Positions 44,889 through 53,991 of a stretch of 64,000 bases of DNA are shown piece after piece. This DNA comes from Pseudomonas sp. LRP2-20 (GTDB taxonomy: Bacteria; Pseudomonadota; Gammaproteobacteria; Pseudomonadales; Pseudomonadaceae). Numbering within the stretch: position 1 is the stretch's first letter; every line of letters starts with the position of its first letter. Under the pieces are notes generated by a model. It did not search any database. It had not been told where the DNA came from and was given only the letters and a program-made list of their open reading frames with translations. Position numbers and translations under genes: made by a program. The DNA lies in contig NZ_AP025944.1 of NCBI RefSeq assembly GCF_024349685.1, positions 2,114,001 to 2,178,000 on the forward strand, written 5' to 3'.

Positions 44889-46073
44889 ATGCAAGACGCC
44901 GTCATCGTCTCCACCGCGCGCACGCCCATCGCCAAGGCTTGGCGCGGCGCTTTCAACGACCTCACCACACCGAGCATGAGCGCCATCGCCATTCGCGCTG
45001 CAGTCGAGCGCGCGGGTGTGGAACCGGGTGAAATCGAGGACCTGGTGCTGGGCACCGCCATGCAAAGCGGTACTGCTGCGATCAACCCGGCGCGCCTCTC
45101 GGCCCTGGCGGCCGGGCTGCCGCTGTCGGTGCCTGGGCAAACCATCGACCGGCAGTGCGCTTCGGGGCTGATGGCCATCGCGATCGGCGCCCAGCAAATT
45201 CGCGGCGAGGGTATGCACGTGGTGGTCGGCGCCGGGCAGGAGCAGATCAGCCTGGTGCAGCAGGCCCACATGCAGGCCGCCACCGCCGCTCAGGACGCCA
45301 CGGTGCGGCGCATGTGCGAGCACGCCTACATGCCCATGCTGCAAACGGCCGAGCTTGTCGCCGATCGTTACGGCATCGGTCGCCAGGCGCAGGACCGTTA
45401 CGCCTTGCTGTCGCAGCAGCGCACGGCAGCCGCCCAGGCTGCCGGGCTGTTCGCCGATGAAATCGTGCCGGTAACGGCGCAGCGCAAGGTCGTCGACAAG
45501 GTCACCGGTATTCAGACCTACGAACGTGTGTACCTGGCCCAGGATGAAGGAAACCGCCCGCAGACCCAGCTGGCGGACCTTGAGGCATTGCAGCCGGTGC
45601 TCAACGGCGGCTGCGTGACCGCAGGAAACGCCAGCCAATTGTCTGACGGTGCCAGCGCCTGTGTGCTGATGAGCGGTGCCCGGGCGGCCCGCTCGGGTTG
45701 CCAACCGCTGGGGTTGTACCGAGGCATGGCGGTGGTCGGCCTGGCCCCGGAGGAAATGGGCATTGGCCCGGTACTGGCAATACCTCGCCTGTTGGCGCGC
45801 CACGGGTTGCGGGTCGAGGACATCGGTTTGTGGGAGATCAACGAAGCGTTCGCCTGCCAGGTGCTTTACTGCGTTGAGCGCCTGGATATCGACCCGGCAC
45901 GGCTCAACGTCAACGGTGGGGCCATCGCCATTGGCCACCCCTACGGCATGAGCGGTGCGCGCATGGTCGGGCATGCCTTGCTCGAAGGCCGTCGGCGCAA
46001 GGTGCGCCATGTGGTGGTGAGCATGTGCGTCGGCGGAGGCATGGGGGCTGCGGCCTTGTTCGAGGTGCTCTGA
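44889..46073 (+). CDS. Thiolase (acetyl-CoA C-acyltransferase)
   Basis: 394 residues. The nucleophilic Cys lies in IDRQCASGLMAIAIG, the His in GGAIAIGHPYGMSGAR, and the second Cys in MCVGGGMGAAALFE; all are intact. It cleaves 3-ketoacyl-CoA to acetyl-CoA. It is the last gene of the operon with a 21-base gap containing AAGGAGA. Confidence 0.9.
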   Translation: MQDAVIVSTARTPIAKAWRGAFNDLTTPSMSAIAIRAAVERAGVEPGEIEDLVLGTAMQSGTAAINPARLSALAAGLPLSVPGQTIDRQCASGLMAIAIGAQQIRGEGMHVVVGAGQEQISLVQQAHMQAATAAQDATVRRMCEHAYMPMLQTAELVADRYGIGRQAQDRYALLSQQRTAAAQAAGLFADEIVPVTAQRKVVDKVTGIQTYERVYLAQDEGNRPQTQLADLEALQPVLNGGCVTAGNASQLSDGASACVLMSGARAARSGCQPLGLYRGMAVVGLAPEEMGIGPVLAIPRLLARHGLRVEDIGLWEINEAFACQVLYCVERLDIDPARLNVNGGAIAIGHPYGMSGARMVGHALLEGRRRKVRHVVVSMCVGGGMGAAALFEVL

Positions 46074-46174
46074 TTGATCGCCAACGAGCCATAACGAAGT
46101 GGCATGGCATTGATCCGAAGACGCTATTTGTGAGGGCCGTTCAACCTGCCTGATACTCGTCATCACCGACACCG

Positions 46175-46193
46175 CCGGCCTGGGCGGCCGGCG
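46175..46193. terminator. GC-rich hairpin after the thiolase gene
   Basis: GCCGGCC-TGGGC-GGCCGGC is a perfect seven-pair hairpin 100 bases after the thiolase stop. No T-run follows, so it is only a probable transcription barrier before the DUF1302 gene. Confidence 0.45.
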
Positions 46194-46247
46194 CGTCCGC
46201 GCTGAATACATCATTTCCCTCTCTAATAAAACAACAAGAGGTTAAGC

Positions 46248-48101
46248 GTGAGCGCAATCCTTTCTTTCTGCCGACGCCGTGCGCCGGTGGCGGCACTGTG
46301 CTGCCTGCTTGCCACCCCCGTTGCCGGCGTGCAATTCGATGTTGGCCCGGTACAGGGCCGTTTCGACTCAGCCCTGTCGTTCGGTACCGCCGTCAGCACG
46401 GCCAATCCGGACAACCACCAGTTACAGGCCGCCAACGGCAATGACGGGCGGCGCAACTACCGGGCAGGCGATGTGTTCTCGGCAATCTTCAAAGGCACCC
46501 ACGACCTGGAGCTGCGCCGCGACAACCTCGGTGTGTTCCTGCGCGGTACCTACTGGTACGACACCCTGCAGCGTGACCACAGCCAGCGGGCGGTGGACAT
46601 CGACGACCACAACCGCCAGGAATCGGCGAAAACCGCTGGCGCAGAGTTGCTCGATGCCTTTGCCTATGCCCTCTACGACATCGACGGTGAGCCCGGCTCG
46701 TTGCGCCTGGGCAAACAGGTGGTCAACTGGGGAGAAAGTCTGTTCATCCAGGGCGGGCTGAATGTGATCAACCCCTTCAACCAGGCCGCCCTGCGCCGGC
46801 CCGGTTCAGAGGTGAAAGATGCCCTGGCGCCGGTCAACCTGGTGTATGTCACGCAGAACCTGAACCCGGCGCTGTCGTTCGACGCCTTCTATCAGTTGGA
46901 CTGGGAGCAGACCCGGCTGGACAACTGTGCCACGTTCTTTTCCGGCAACGACTTCATGCCCGAAGGTTGCACGGGCCTGGATGTCGGCGGGCAAATGGTG
47001 ACCAACCCGGCCGTTTCGCAAGCCTTGGCTCCCTTCGGTGTGACGCTCACGGAGGAGGGCGTGCGCGTGCCCCGGGGCGCCGACCAGGATGCGCGCAACG
47101 GTGGCCAATGGGGCTTGTCGCTGCATTGGTATGTCGAACCGCTGGATACCGAGTTCGGCCTGTTCGCCGCCAATTACCACAGCCGCTCCCCCTACCTGGG
47201 CACGGTCAGCAGCCCCTACTATGCCAACAATGGTTTTGCCCGGGGACTGTGCGGCAATGTCGGCGTGGCGCTGGCCAACTGCGGCGCCTTTCTGGCCTCC
47301 AGCAACGGGCAGACCCTGGCCGGCGCGTTACGCATGGGGACTTCGCAGTATCGAGCCCAATACCCTGAAGACATCCGTCTGTATGGGCTTACCTTTGCCA
47401 CCACCCTGCGCAACGGTGCCGCAGTGCAAGGCGAGCTGAGTTACCGGCCGAACATGCCGGTGCAACTCAACGGCAACGACATCTTGCAGTCGTTGCTCAA
47501 TGCCCCCGGTCGCAGCCCGCTGAACGCCGATGGCTTGCGCCCTGCGACCGACAACACGCTGTTCGACGGTTACCGGCGTAAGGAGGTAACCCAAGCCCAG
47601 GTATCGGCCGTACAGGCGTTCAGCCAGGTCATGGGCGCCAACCAGTTGCTGCTGATGGGCGAGGTGGGGGCCACCTATGTCGGTGGCCTGGAGGGGCGTT
47701 TTGGGCCGCGTTATGGCCGCTCCGGGGCCTATGGCAATGGCGAGCTGGCCGACAACAGCCTGTGCCTGGCGATCTCGAAAAGCCCGGGCGACTGCAACAG
47801 CGAAGGTTTTGTCACGCCCTTTTCCTGGGGGTACCGGCTGCGTGCGACCTGGAGCTACCCGTACCTGATCCAGGGCCTGGACATCCGCCCCAACCTGGCC
47901 TGGGCCCATGACGTGAAGGGTTACTCACCCGCTGATGGCTCGGCCTTCAACGAAGGCTCGCGCTCGATCAGCCTGGGCGTGGACGTCAGCCTGGCCAGCC
48001 AGTACTGGGCCAGCCTGGCCTATACCGATTACCTCGACGGTGATTACGGCACCCGCGGTGACCGCGATTATGTGGCGTTCAGCGTGGGCGCCAACTTCTA
48101 G
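46248..48101 (+). CDS. DUF1302 family outer-membrane beta-barrel protein
   Basis: 617 residues. It has a signal peptide (VAALCCLLATPVAG) and then alternating beta-strand pattern, for example GVQFDVGPVQGRFDSALSFG, RLGKQVVNWGESLFIQGGLN and the C-terminal DYVAFSVGANF with terminal Phe. GTG start at 46248 has AAGAGG ahead. DUF1302 proteins pair with DUF1329 proteins in catabolic clusters for hydrophobic compounds, probably as channels or surface factors. Confidence 0.85.
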   Translation: MSAILSFCRRRAPVAALCCLLATPVAGVQFDVGPVQGRFDSALSFGTAVSTANPDNHQLQAANGNDGRRNYRAGDVFSAIFKGTHDLELRRDNLGVFLRGTYWYDTLQRDHSQRAVDIDDHNRQESAKTAGAELLDAFAYALYDIDGEPGSLRLGKQVVNWGESLFIQGGLNVINPFNQAALRRPGSEVKDALAPVNLVYVTQNLNPALSFDAFYQLDWEQTRLDNCATFFSGNDFMPEGCTGLDVGGQMVTNPAVSQALAPFGVTLTEEGVRVPRGADQDARNGGQWGLSLHWYVEPLDTEFGLFAANYHSRSPYLGTVSSPYYANNGFARGLCGNVGVALANCGAFLASSNGQTLAGALRMGTSQYRAQYPEDIRLYGLTFATTLRNGAAVQGELSYRPNMPVQLNGNDILQSLLNAPGRSPLNADGLRPATDNTLFDGYRRKEVTQAQVSAVQAFSQVMGANQLLLMGEVGATYVGGLEGRFGPRYGRSGAYGNGELADNSLCLAISKSPGDCNSEGFVTPFSWGYRLRATWSYPYLIQGLDIRPNLAWAHDVKGYSPADGSAFNEGSRSISLGVDVSLASQYWASLAYTDYLDGDYGTRGDRDYVAFSVGANF

Positions 48102-48121
48102 TGCAACCAAGGAGCAAGACC

Positions 48122-49441
48122 ATGTCCAAGCGCAACATGCAGCCTTCATCCGCAAACCTGCCTGGCATCGCCCTGGTGCTGGCCGGTGCCTTGGCCCCTG
48201 GGCTGGCGGCCGCTGCTTCGAGCGGGCAGGGCGTGATGCAGGGGTTCCCACCGGCACCGGAGTTGCGTGTCAACCAGGCCAATGCCTTTCAGCCACCGTA
48301 CCTGCGCTGGTCGATGCGCCACGCCCGCGAGGTGTCGCCGACCCGTGGCATTGGCCGTGCAGCCAAGCCGCTGGCCTTGCCCGAAGGCAGCGCTGCGGCG
48401 CTCGATCAGCTGGCCTTCAGTGCCGGCGACCAGCCGTTGACCGTGGGCGGTTACCTGCAGCAATCCAGCACCGACGGGCTGATCGTGCTGCACCGCGGCA
48501 AGGTGGTGTACGAGCGTTATCTGGAAGGTTTCCAACCTGGCCAGCCGCATATCTGGGCATCGATGACCAAGTCGGTCACCGGCTTGATCGCCGCCCAGCT
48601 GATCGCAGAAGGTGTGCTGGACCCGCAGCGCACGCTGGCGCATTACGTGCCGGAACTGAGCGGCACGCCGTTTGGCGAGTCCACCGTACAGGCCAATCTG
48701 GACATGCGGGTGGCGGTGGAGTATCCCGCACAGATGCCGCCGGACCTTGGCCTGTTTGCCGCCACCGGCCTGATACCGCGGGGCGAGGGCATGCCAGGGG
48801 ATATCTACAGCTTCCTCCAGCAGGTGCAGCAGGCGCCGAACCCTGACGGCAATGCGCCTTTCTTCTACCAGAACGGTTCGCCGGAGGCCCTGGCCTGGGC
48901 ATTGCGGCGCATCACCGGGCTCAACTGGGCCCAACTGGTCGAGCAGCGGTTGTGGTCACGCTTCGCCGAGGACGTTGCCTATGTCCAGGTCGACCCGCTC
49001 GGGACCGAGATGGCCAGTGGTGGCATCAGCTGCAACCTGCGCGACACCGCCCGCTTCGCCGAGCTGGTGCGCCGCGAACTGGCCCGCGATGCCAAAGGCG
49101 ACAGCTTCAACCAGGCGGTGCACAGCACCTTCCAGCCTGCGGACCCGGCGGTGTTCGCCCGTGGCAACCTTGGGCCTGGCCGGCCAGGTTACGGCTACCG
49201 CAACTACTGGTACCAGAAGAATGACGGCGATGGCTCGGTCGAGGCCAGCGGGCGCTTCGGTCAGAAGATCTACATCAACCCTCGCCGCGAAGTGGTGATC
49301 GTGAAGCTGTCAGCCACCGCCGATCAGGCCAGGCGCGCCACGCGTGCCGACGGCGAGGTAAAAACCACCGCCCGCGTCGTGGACTCGCCGGCCACGTTCA
49401 ACAGCATGGTTGCTGCATTGCTGGCGGCGCTGCCTGGTTGA
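48122..49441 (+). CDS. Serine hydrolase of the class C beta-lactamase/esterase family
   Basis: 439 residues with a signal peptide (LAGALAPGLAAA). IWASMTKSVTGLIAAQLI has the SxxK nucleophile; a YxN/Y-type motif follows near the middle (FFYQNGSPEALAW). It is an exported esterase or amidase; with the DUF1302 and alkylsulfatase genes it may release a substrate outside the cytoplasm. ATG at 48122 follows AAGGAGC. It ends the catabolic region. Confidence 0.85.
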   Translation: MSKRNMQPSSANLPGIALVLAGALAPGLAAAASSGQGVMQGFPPAPELRVNQANAFQPPYLRWSMRHAREVSPTRGIGRAAKPLALPEGSAAALDQLAFSAGDQPLTVGGYLQQSSTDGLIVLHRGKVVYERYLEGFQPGQPHIWASMTKSVTGLIAAQLIAEGVLDPQRTLAHYVPELSGTPFGESTVQANLDMRVAVEYPAQMPPDLGLFAATGLIPRGEGMPGDIYSFLQQVQQAPNPDGNAPFFYQNGSPEALAWALRRITGLNWAQLVEQRLWSRFAEDVAYVQVDPLGTEMASGGISCNLRDTARFAELVRRELARDAKGDSFNQAVHSTFQPADPAVFARGNLGPGRPGYGYRNYWYQKNDGDGSVEASGRFGQKIYINPRREVVIVKLSATADQARRATRADGEVKTTARVVDSPATFNSMVAALLAALPG

Positions 49442-49560
49442 GCTGTGAGGGGGCATGGGGTGCGTGAAGCGGACGTTGATGAATGGTGGGACGAGGCGAG
49501 AAGAGGGGCAACGTCCTGTTGCAGGGCGCCCCCACGATCAACGGGCCTGATGATGAAGAC

Positions 49561-50115
49561 TCAACGGTATCTGAAATTTAGGAAAACATAACAAATCATG
49601 GTTGCGGTCAGGCCGCACAATATGTAATCGACTCGCGGCAGGAGTATAACCAGCCCGCCTAAAGCCAGTACGATCAAGGTATTCTGTACTATGTATTTTC
49701 TGATTTTCGGTACAGCTATGAAATAGCCGTATTGCTTGCCCAGGAAAAACAAGGTCATGCCGATGAATGACATGATCTGGAAATCGAGTATGGCAATGTC
49801 ATTCAGGATGGCATGCCGGATCAAGTTTGCCAGGAGGGCCAGCCCCATGAATAGAAAAAGGTGCGAGTAGATCAAGGCGTGCCCACTCATATTGCTATCA
49901 TTTCTATTGGAGTAAATCGTGTGGCTGGACCAGACCCACCATAACGGAACAAAAAGCAGGAAAAATGTCCATAATTGCTCCTGTTCAAAGTGACCCTGCT
50001 GAACGTGCCCGAGCGTATGCGTAACCTTGCCAATCGCAACAACAAAAATCAGATCAAAAAACAACTCCAGCCATGTGGCGTGTCGATTTTTTTCATGATA
50101 CTTCAAGGGTTTCAT
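49561..50115 (-). CDS. Low-temperature-requirement A (LtrA)-like protein, half-length
   Basis: 184 residues with several membrane spans. RHATWLELFFDLIFVVAIGKV is the typical LtrA start, and six or so hydrophobic stretches follow. Typical LtrA proteins are about twice as long, so this is a short or C-terminally truncated form ending FLNFRYR. It is AT-richer than its neighbours, which suggests acquisition. No function is established. Confidence 0.7.
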   Translation of the reverse strand: MKPLKYHEKNRHATWLELFFDLIFVVAIGKVTHTLGHVQQGHFEQEQLWTFFLLFVPLWWVWSSHTIYSNRNDSNMSGHALIYSHLFLFMGLALLANLIRHAILNDIAILDFQIMSFIGMTLFFLGKQYGYFIAVPKIRKYIVQNTLIVLALGGLVILLPRVDYILCGLTATMICYVFLNFRYR

Positions 50116-50228
50116 GCGCTGCTGGCTCCGTGTGCACCTCTGTCATGTAGAAGGGAACTGACGGTGCCTGGGCCTCAAGCCGGGCAGGGGTAATGCCAGA
50201 CTGATGTCACTGTCTGGGCTTGGCGATT

Positions 50229-50759
50229 TCACCCACGTGCTATCGAAAGCTCAATGATATGACTTATCGCAGTGAACTCGGGAACACCGTCATAGCGAAG
50301 TCCGTCAATGTAAAACGCCGGGGTGCCATTCACGCCGCTGCGTACACCGCCATTGAAATCGGATCTTATTTTGGGTGCGTAGGTACCGTCTTGCATGGCC
50401 AGGTAGAGTTCTTCTACGGAAAGGCTGTGTTTCAGAGCGATGGCCCGAAACAGCGGCATGCCCAATCGGTCCTGATTTTCATACAGTTCATCGTGAGCTT
50501 CCCAGAAGAATCCTCGACTTCCGGCATACTCAGCGGTGATGGCTGCACCCATCGCCTGCGGGTGAGCGGTGGTCAGTGGAAAGTTACGGAACACGAACAG
50601 CAAGTCATCGCGAAAATGCTGTTGCAGATTCTTCACCATCCAATGCGCTTCACCGCAATAGGGACATTGATAGTCGCCAAATTCTACCAAAATGACCTTG
50701 GCTTGCGCACTTCCCTGGCAATGGTCGTTGGCACTTACCGGAACTTTGAGAGTGGCCAT
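50229..50759 (-). CDS. DsbA-family thioredoxin-like protein
   Basis: 176 residues. VEFGDYQCPYCGEAH carries the CPYC redox site and NGTPAFYIDG the cis-Pro loop. No signal peptide is visible, so it may work in the cytoplasm as a reductase/isomerase. It lies 11 bases downstream of the peroxiredoxin gene on the same strand, so it probably recycles that enzyme. Confidence 0.87.
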   Translation of the reverse strand: MATLKVPVSANDHCQGSAQAKVILVEFGDYQCPYCGEAHWMVKNLQQHFRDDLLFVFRNFPLTTAHPQAMGAAITAEYAGSRGFFWEAHDELYENQDRLGMPLFRAIALKHSLSVEELYLAMQDGTYAPKIRSDFNGGVRSGVNGTPAFYIDGLRYDGVPEFTAISHIIELSIARG

Positions 50760-50770
50760 GGGATCACCTG

Positions 50771-51313
50771 CTAACTTATTGTTGGCGTGCTGTGTGATGA
50801 AATCGCCAGCGCATCCAGCGCATCCAGAATGCCGTCCGCCCCAGGGTTGATGGCCATGGGTGAGACGTAACTCCAGGCGACCACTCCTTCCTTGTCGATC
50901 ACGAACAGTGCACGCTTACAAACCCCCAGGTGGGTCTCGTACGCGCCATACTGTCGCGCCACAGCCCCTTTGGGCTCGAAATCGGCCAGCAGGCTGAAGT
51001 GAAAATTCCGATCTTTGGCAAAGGCCTGATGACACCAGGTGCTGTCAACTGAGATACCCAGCAGCGCTGCACCGTATTCTTTGAAGGTGGGTAACAACTG
51101 GTTGTACAAAGTCAGTTGATCACCACACACGGAAGTCCAGTCAGCAGGATAAAACGCCAGTATCACGGGATTTCCCTTCAACTCGCGCAGCGATAACGGT
51201 TGATCAGGGGTTGCGTACAGCGTGAAGTCTGGCGCGGCAGTACCGGCCGGCAGCGGCCCTTGAACCAGGCCGTCATTCGCCTCTTTTGCATTATCAAATT
51301 CTGAAGTGTTCAT
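50771..51313 (-). CDS. Peroxiredoxin (AhpC/TSA family)
   Basis: 180 residues. FYPADWTSVCGDQLTLYNQL holds the peroxidatic Cys (Thr-x-x-Cys pattern altered to TSVC) in the 1-Cys/2-Cys Prx fold; a second Cys lies in LGVCKRALFVID. It reduces peroxides. It is operonic with the downstream DsbA-like gene, a likely reductant. Confidence 0.87.
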   Translation of the reverse strand: MNTSEFDNAKEANDGLVQGPLPAGTAAPDFTLYATPDQPLSLRELKGNPVILAFYPADWTSVCGDQLTLYNQLLPTFKEYGAALLGISVDSTWCHQAFAKDRNFHFSLLADFEPKGAVARQYGAYETHLGVCKRALFVIDKEGVVAWSYVSPMAINPGADGILDALDALAISSHSTPTIS

Positions 51314-51669
51314 TGCCTGAACCTTGATAGATGGGTGGTTGGGGCGTGCTCAGTGGGAGATGACGTGCCCGGGGGATAACTCCATCCACCATCAAGGGGT
51401 TTGAAAAAAGGCAAGCATGCCTCTATCTCAACCTGAGCCTGGGTTTTTCGGCAGCGAGGCGTTCACGTTCCGCAACAAGGAACACAAGAAGATCCGCCGT
51501 GTATTCGCGGAATTGGATTGAGGCCAGGTTGGCAGGGAAGCGGTCGGATTTGCTCTGACTCACCAAAAAGTATAGTCGGTGTTGGCGCCTACCGGAGTCG
51601 CAGAACGAATTTTCGCTACCCTCCAGTCAAGCAACACTTCTTGACGAATATCGCGTTGGGCTCACGGTG
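51314..51669. other. Gap between the peroxiredoxin gene and the glutaredoxin remnant
   Basis: A plus-strand 34-codon frame at 51417-51521 (MPLSQPEPGFFGSEAFTF) has no ribosome binding site worth trusting. The rest is probably decayed sequence continuing the broken glutaredoxin gene and promoter for the peroxiredoxin gene. Confidence 0.4.
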
Positions 51670-51832
51670 CAGGACGTTTCTGCGCCCGGAGCGCTGCAGC
51701 ATCTGAGCCAGGGGGGGCGGGAGACTGCACTCCATCAATCTCGATAGGATCAACGCCTTTGCGTGATAGCAATCGCTTGTCGCTCACACGGTAAGGGCAG
51801 TGTCGAGTGGTGTAGACAGTCACCCGGCTCAT
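51670..51832 (-). pseudogene. Broken glutaredoxin (grxC-like) gene
   Basis: From ATG at 51832 (GGAGGG seven bases ahead) the minus strand reads MSRVTVYTTRHCPYRVSDKR, then LLSRKGVDPIEID. This is a GrxC start, but the redox CPYC is CPYR. After EID the frame shifts, and the next family block AQMLQRSGRRNV continues in another frame before homology ends. It sits 12 bases downstream of the carboxymuconolactone decarboxylase-like gene on the same strand, so it was once the second gene of that operon. Confidence 0.8.
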
Positions 51833-51844
51833 GGCGCTTCCCTC

Positions 51845-52363
51845 CTAACGGGCCGACGGCGGAAAGTCGATGTCGGTCGTGGCGACATTGTTCAGGTAGT
51901 TGGTCAGCGTCAACAGTGTGACCTGTGCCACCACGTCCACAATCTTGCTGTCGGTGAGGCCTGCTTCGCGTGCTGCCGTGATCTGTGCATCGCTCAACTG
52001 GCCGCGGCTTTCGGTGATCTGTTGCGCCAGTGTGGCGACCGCGCTGAGTGTGCCGTTGCGGGCCTGGCTGATGGCTTCATCACTCAAGCCGGCCTTGGTA
52101 GCAAAGTAGCTATGGGCTGCCAGGCAGTAGTCGCAACCATTGATTTGCGAGGTGGCGAGGGCAACGACTTCACGCTCGGCGGCGCTGAGTGAACTTTTGC
52201 CCAGGGCCTGCGCGAGCCCCAGGTAACCATTGAGTGCGGCCGGCGAGTGCGCCAGTGTCCTGAATGCATTGGGAATGAAGCCCAGGCCTTTCTGAATACC
52301 TTCCAGGGCAATTCGCGAGCCGGCAGGGGCTTGCTCCAGCGAGAGCGCAGTAATACGGGTCAT
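51845..52363 (-). CDS. AhpD-like/carboxymuconolactone decarboxylase family protein
   Basis: 172 residues. SQINGCDYCLAAHSYFATKAG carries the CxxC-x3-His redox motif of AhpD-type proteins. These reduce peroxiredoxins or act as alkylhydroperoxidases. It is divergent from the AraC-family gene, and a broken glutaredoxin gene follows it. Neighbouring peroxiredoxin and DsbA-like genes support a peroxide-handling role. Confidence 0.87.
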   Translation of the reverse strand: MTRITALSLEQAPAGSRIALEGIQKGLGFIPNAFRTLAHSPAALNGYLGLAQALGKSSLSAAEREVVALATSQINGCDYCLAAHSYFATKAGLSDEAISQARNGTLSAVATLAQQITESRGQLSDAQITAAREAGLTDSKIVDVVAQVTLLTLTNYLNNVATTDIDFPPSAR

Positions 52364-52491
52364 GGTATTTCTCCTTTGGGATGCTCGATCGGTTTGTCGA
52401 TCGGCTTGGTATGAATCGTAAGGAGATGAGCTTTCCTTTCGGGTTCAGATCGTCCAAGTTATGCAACAGATCGTCTAAACCTGAGGGCGCC

Positions 52492-53316
52492 ATGGACCGT
52501 CTATCGACATTGCTCAAGCACTTCAACTTGCATGCATCGACGTTTCATCAGGGTGGATTCTGTGGCACCACGCCCGTTTACGGGCAGCACAGTTTCGGCC
52601 ATGCACATCTGCTGCGTGCAGGGCGGCTGACCTTCAGGAACAATCGCGGCCAGCCCACCGAATTGTCTGAGCCAAGCCTGATCCTGGCGGTGCGCCCACA
52701 GGCGCATCAATTGCTGGCGAGCGAAGCCGATGATGCGCAACTGGTATGTGCCACCTTGCATTTCGACGGGGGGGCCAACAATCCGCTGACTTTGGCGTTG
52801 CCGGATTTCATCATCATGCCGTTGCGCGAATTGCAGGGCCTCGATGGCACCCTCGACTGGCTGTTTGCAGAGGCCTTTGGCGATGAATGTGGCCGCGATG
52901 TAGTCCTCAATCGGCTGTTCGAACTGATGGTGATTCAGCTGCTTCGGCACCTGATGGCCAGGCGGACCATCGCCTCAGGGATGATGGCGGGGTTGGCCCA
53001 TGCTCAGCTGTCGCGAGCGCTCGTGTGCATTCACGACGAACCTCAGCGCAATTGGTCCGTGGCAGAACTCGCCGGTCGTTCCGGCATGTCGCGGGCGAGC
53101 TTTGCTGCGCACTTTCGCGAGACGGTGGGTATTACGCCGGCAGATTACCTGGCGAACTGGCGCATCAGCCTGACCCAGAAGCGCCTGCGCGAAGGCCGCC
53201 CGATAGCCCTCATTGCAGATGAAGTGGGCTATGAAAGCCCGTCTGCGTTGGCCCGCACCTTTCGGCGGAAGGTGGGTACAAGCCCGAAAGGATGGCTGCA
53301 GCAGAAGCCGGCATGA
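52492..53316 (+). CDS. AraC-family regulator with cupin N-terminal domain
   Basis: 274 residues from ATG at 52492 (MDRLSTLLKHF). A cupin-like sensor domain (Cupin_6 type) is followed by two helix-turn-helix motifs (WSVAELAGRSGMSRASFAAHF, RPIALIADEVGYESPSALAR) at the C terminus. It is divergent from the AhpD-like gene and likely controls it. Confidence 0.86.
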   Translation: MDRLSTLLKHFNLHASTFHQGGFCGTTPVYGQHSFGHAHLLRAGRLTFRNNRGQPTELSEPSLILAVRPQAHQLLASEADDAQLVCATLHFDGGANNPLTLALPDFIIMPLRELQGLDGTLDWLFAEAFGDECGRDVVLNRLFELMVIQLLRHLMARRTIASGMMAGLAHAQLSRALVCIHDEPQRNWSVAELAGRSGMSRASFAAHFRETVGITPADYLANWRISLTQKRLREGRPIALIADEVGYESPSALARTFRRKVGTSPKGWLQQKPA

Positions 53317-53454
53317 TGCCTGAACACAGATTGCCGTACTTCGCTGGCCGTTGTTTGCAAGCCCGGTGATTGCGAGTTCAGCGCAGACTGGCTTGGCAGT
53401 ATTCCTTTGGCAGCAATTCAAGGATGTCAGTACGGGATGCCCTCGTAGCCCCAG

Positions 53455-53583
53455 CTACTTGCGCTTGAAGGCTTCTCGACGAGACTCGCGTTCGTCAAGG
53501 AAACGATCGCTGATGAGCGCCTCCAAGTCCTTGCGTTCCACAGCGTCGCCGCAGTGAGGACAAACGCTGGCAACACCCACATC
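53455..53583 (-). other. Possible remnant of a zinc-ribbon protein
   Basis: A minus-strand frame ends ERKDLEALISDRFLDERESR and contains CPHCGD, a half zinc ribbon. It has no start with a ribosome binding site (a GTG is available) and an in-frame stop just upstream. Possibly the tail of a lost gene. The rest of 53317-53650 shows nothing recognisable. Confidence 0.3.
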
Positions 53584-53654
53584 ATGGCCCTGTGCGGCTT
53601 ACGCTGTAGCAGTGGGGCAGTTGCCGCTTTGGCAAACGTCCCGGAACGCCTCTC

Positions 53655-53991
53655 TGTTCACCTGGAGCACCATCCCAATCCGACCCAACGCCTGATCCAG
53701 CAACGCCACACTTTTGCCAAGGGTTCCTGGGGCGGCGAATGGCATCCCGACTTCGTGCCGCAGGAGGGCGACATCATCATCCAGGCACACTGGGGACAAA
53801 GCGGGTTCGCTAATACCGACCTGGACTTCCAGCTAAAGCAGCGAGGCATCACACACGTGATCGTCGTCGGCCTGCTGGCGAACACCTGCATCGAATCGAC
53901 CGCACGCTTCGCCATGGAGTTGGGTTATCACGTGACGCTGGTACGCGATGCGACAGCAGAACTGCGAACGGGTGAACGACATTCGCGCTAG
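53655..53991 (+). pseudogene. Truncated isochorismatase-family hydrolase
   Basis: The frame reads QRHTFAKGSWGGEWHPDF, then AHWGQSGFANTDLDFQLKQ and GLLANTCIESTARFAMELG, with the catalytic Cys in NTCIEST intact, and VTLVRDATA. Upstream, the N-terminal strand with the catalytic Asp is missing, and after DATA the frame diverges (ELRTGERHSR) and stops, losing the last third. Not likely active. Confidence 0.75.
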
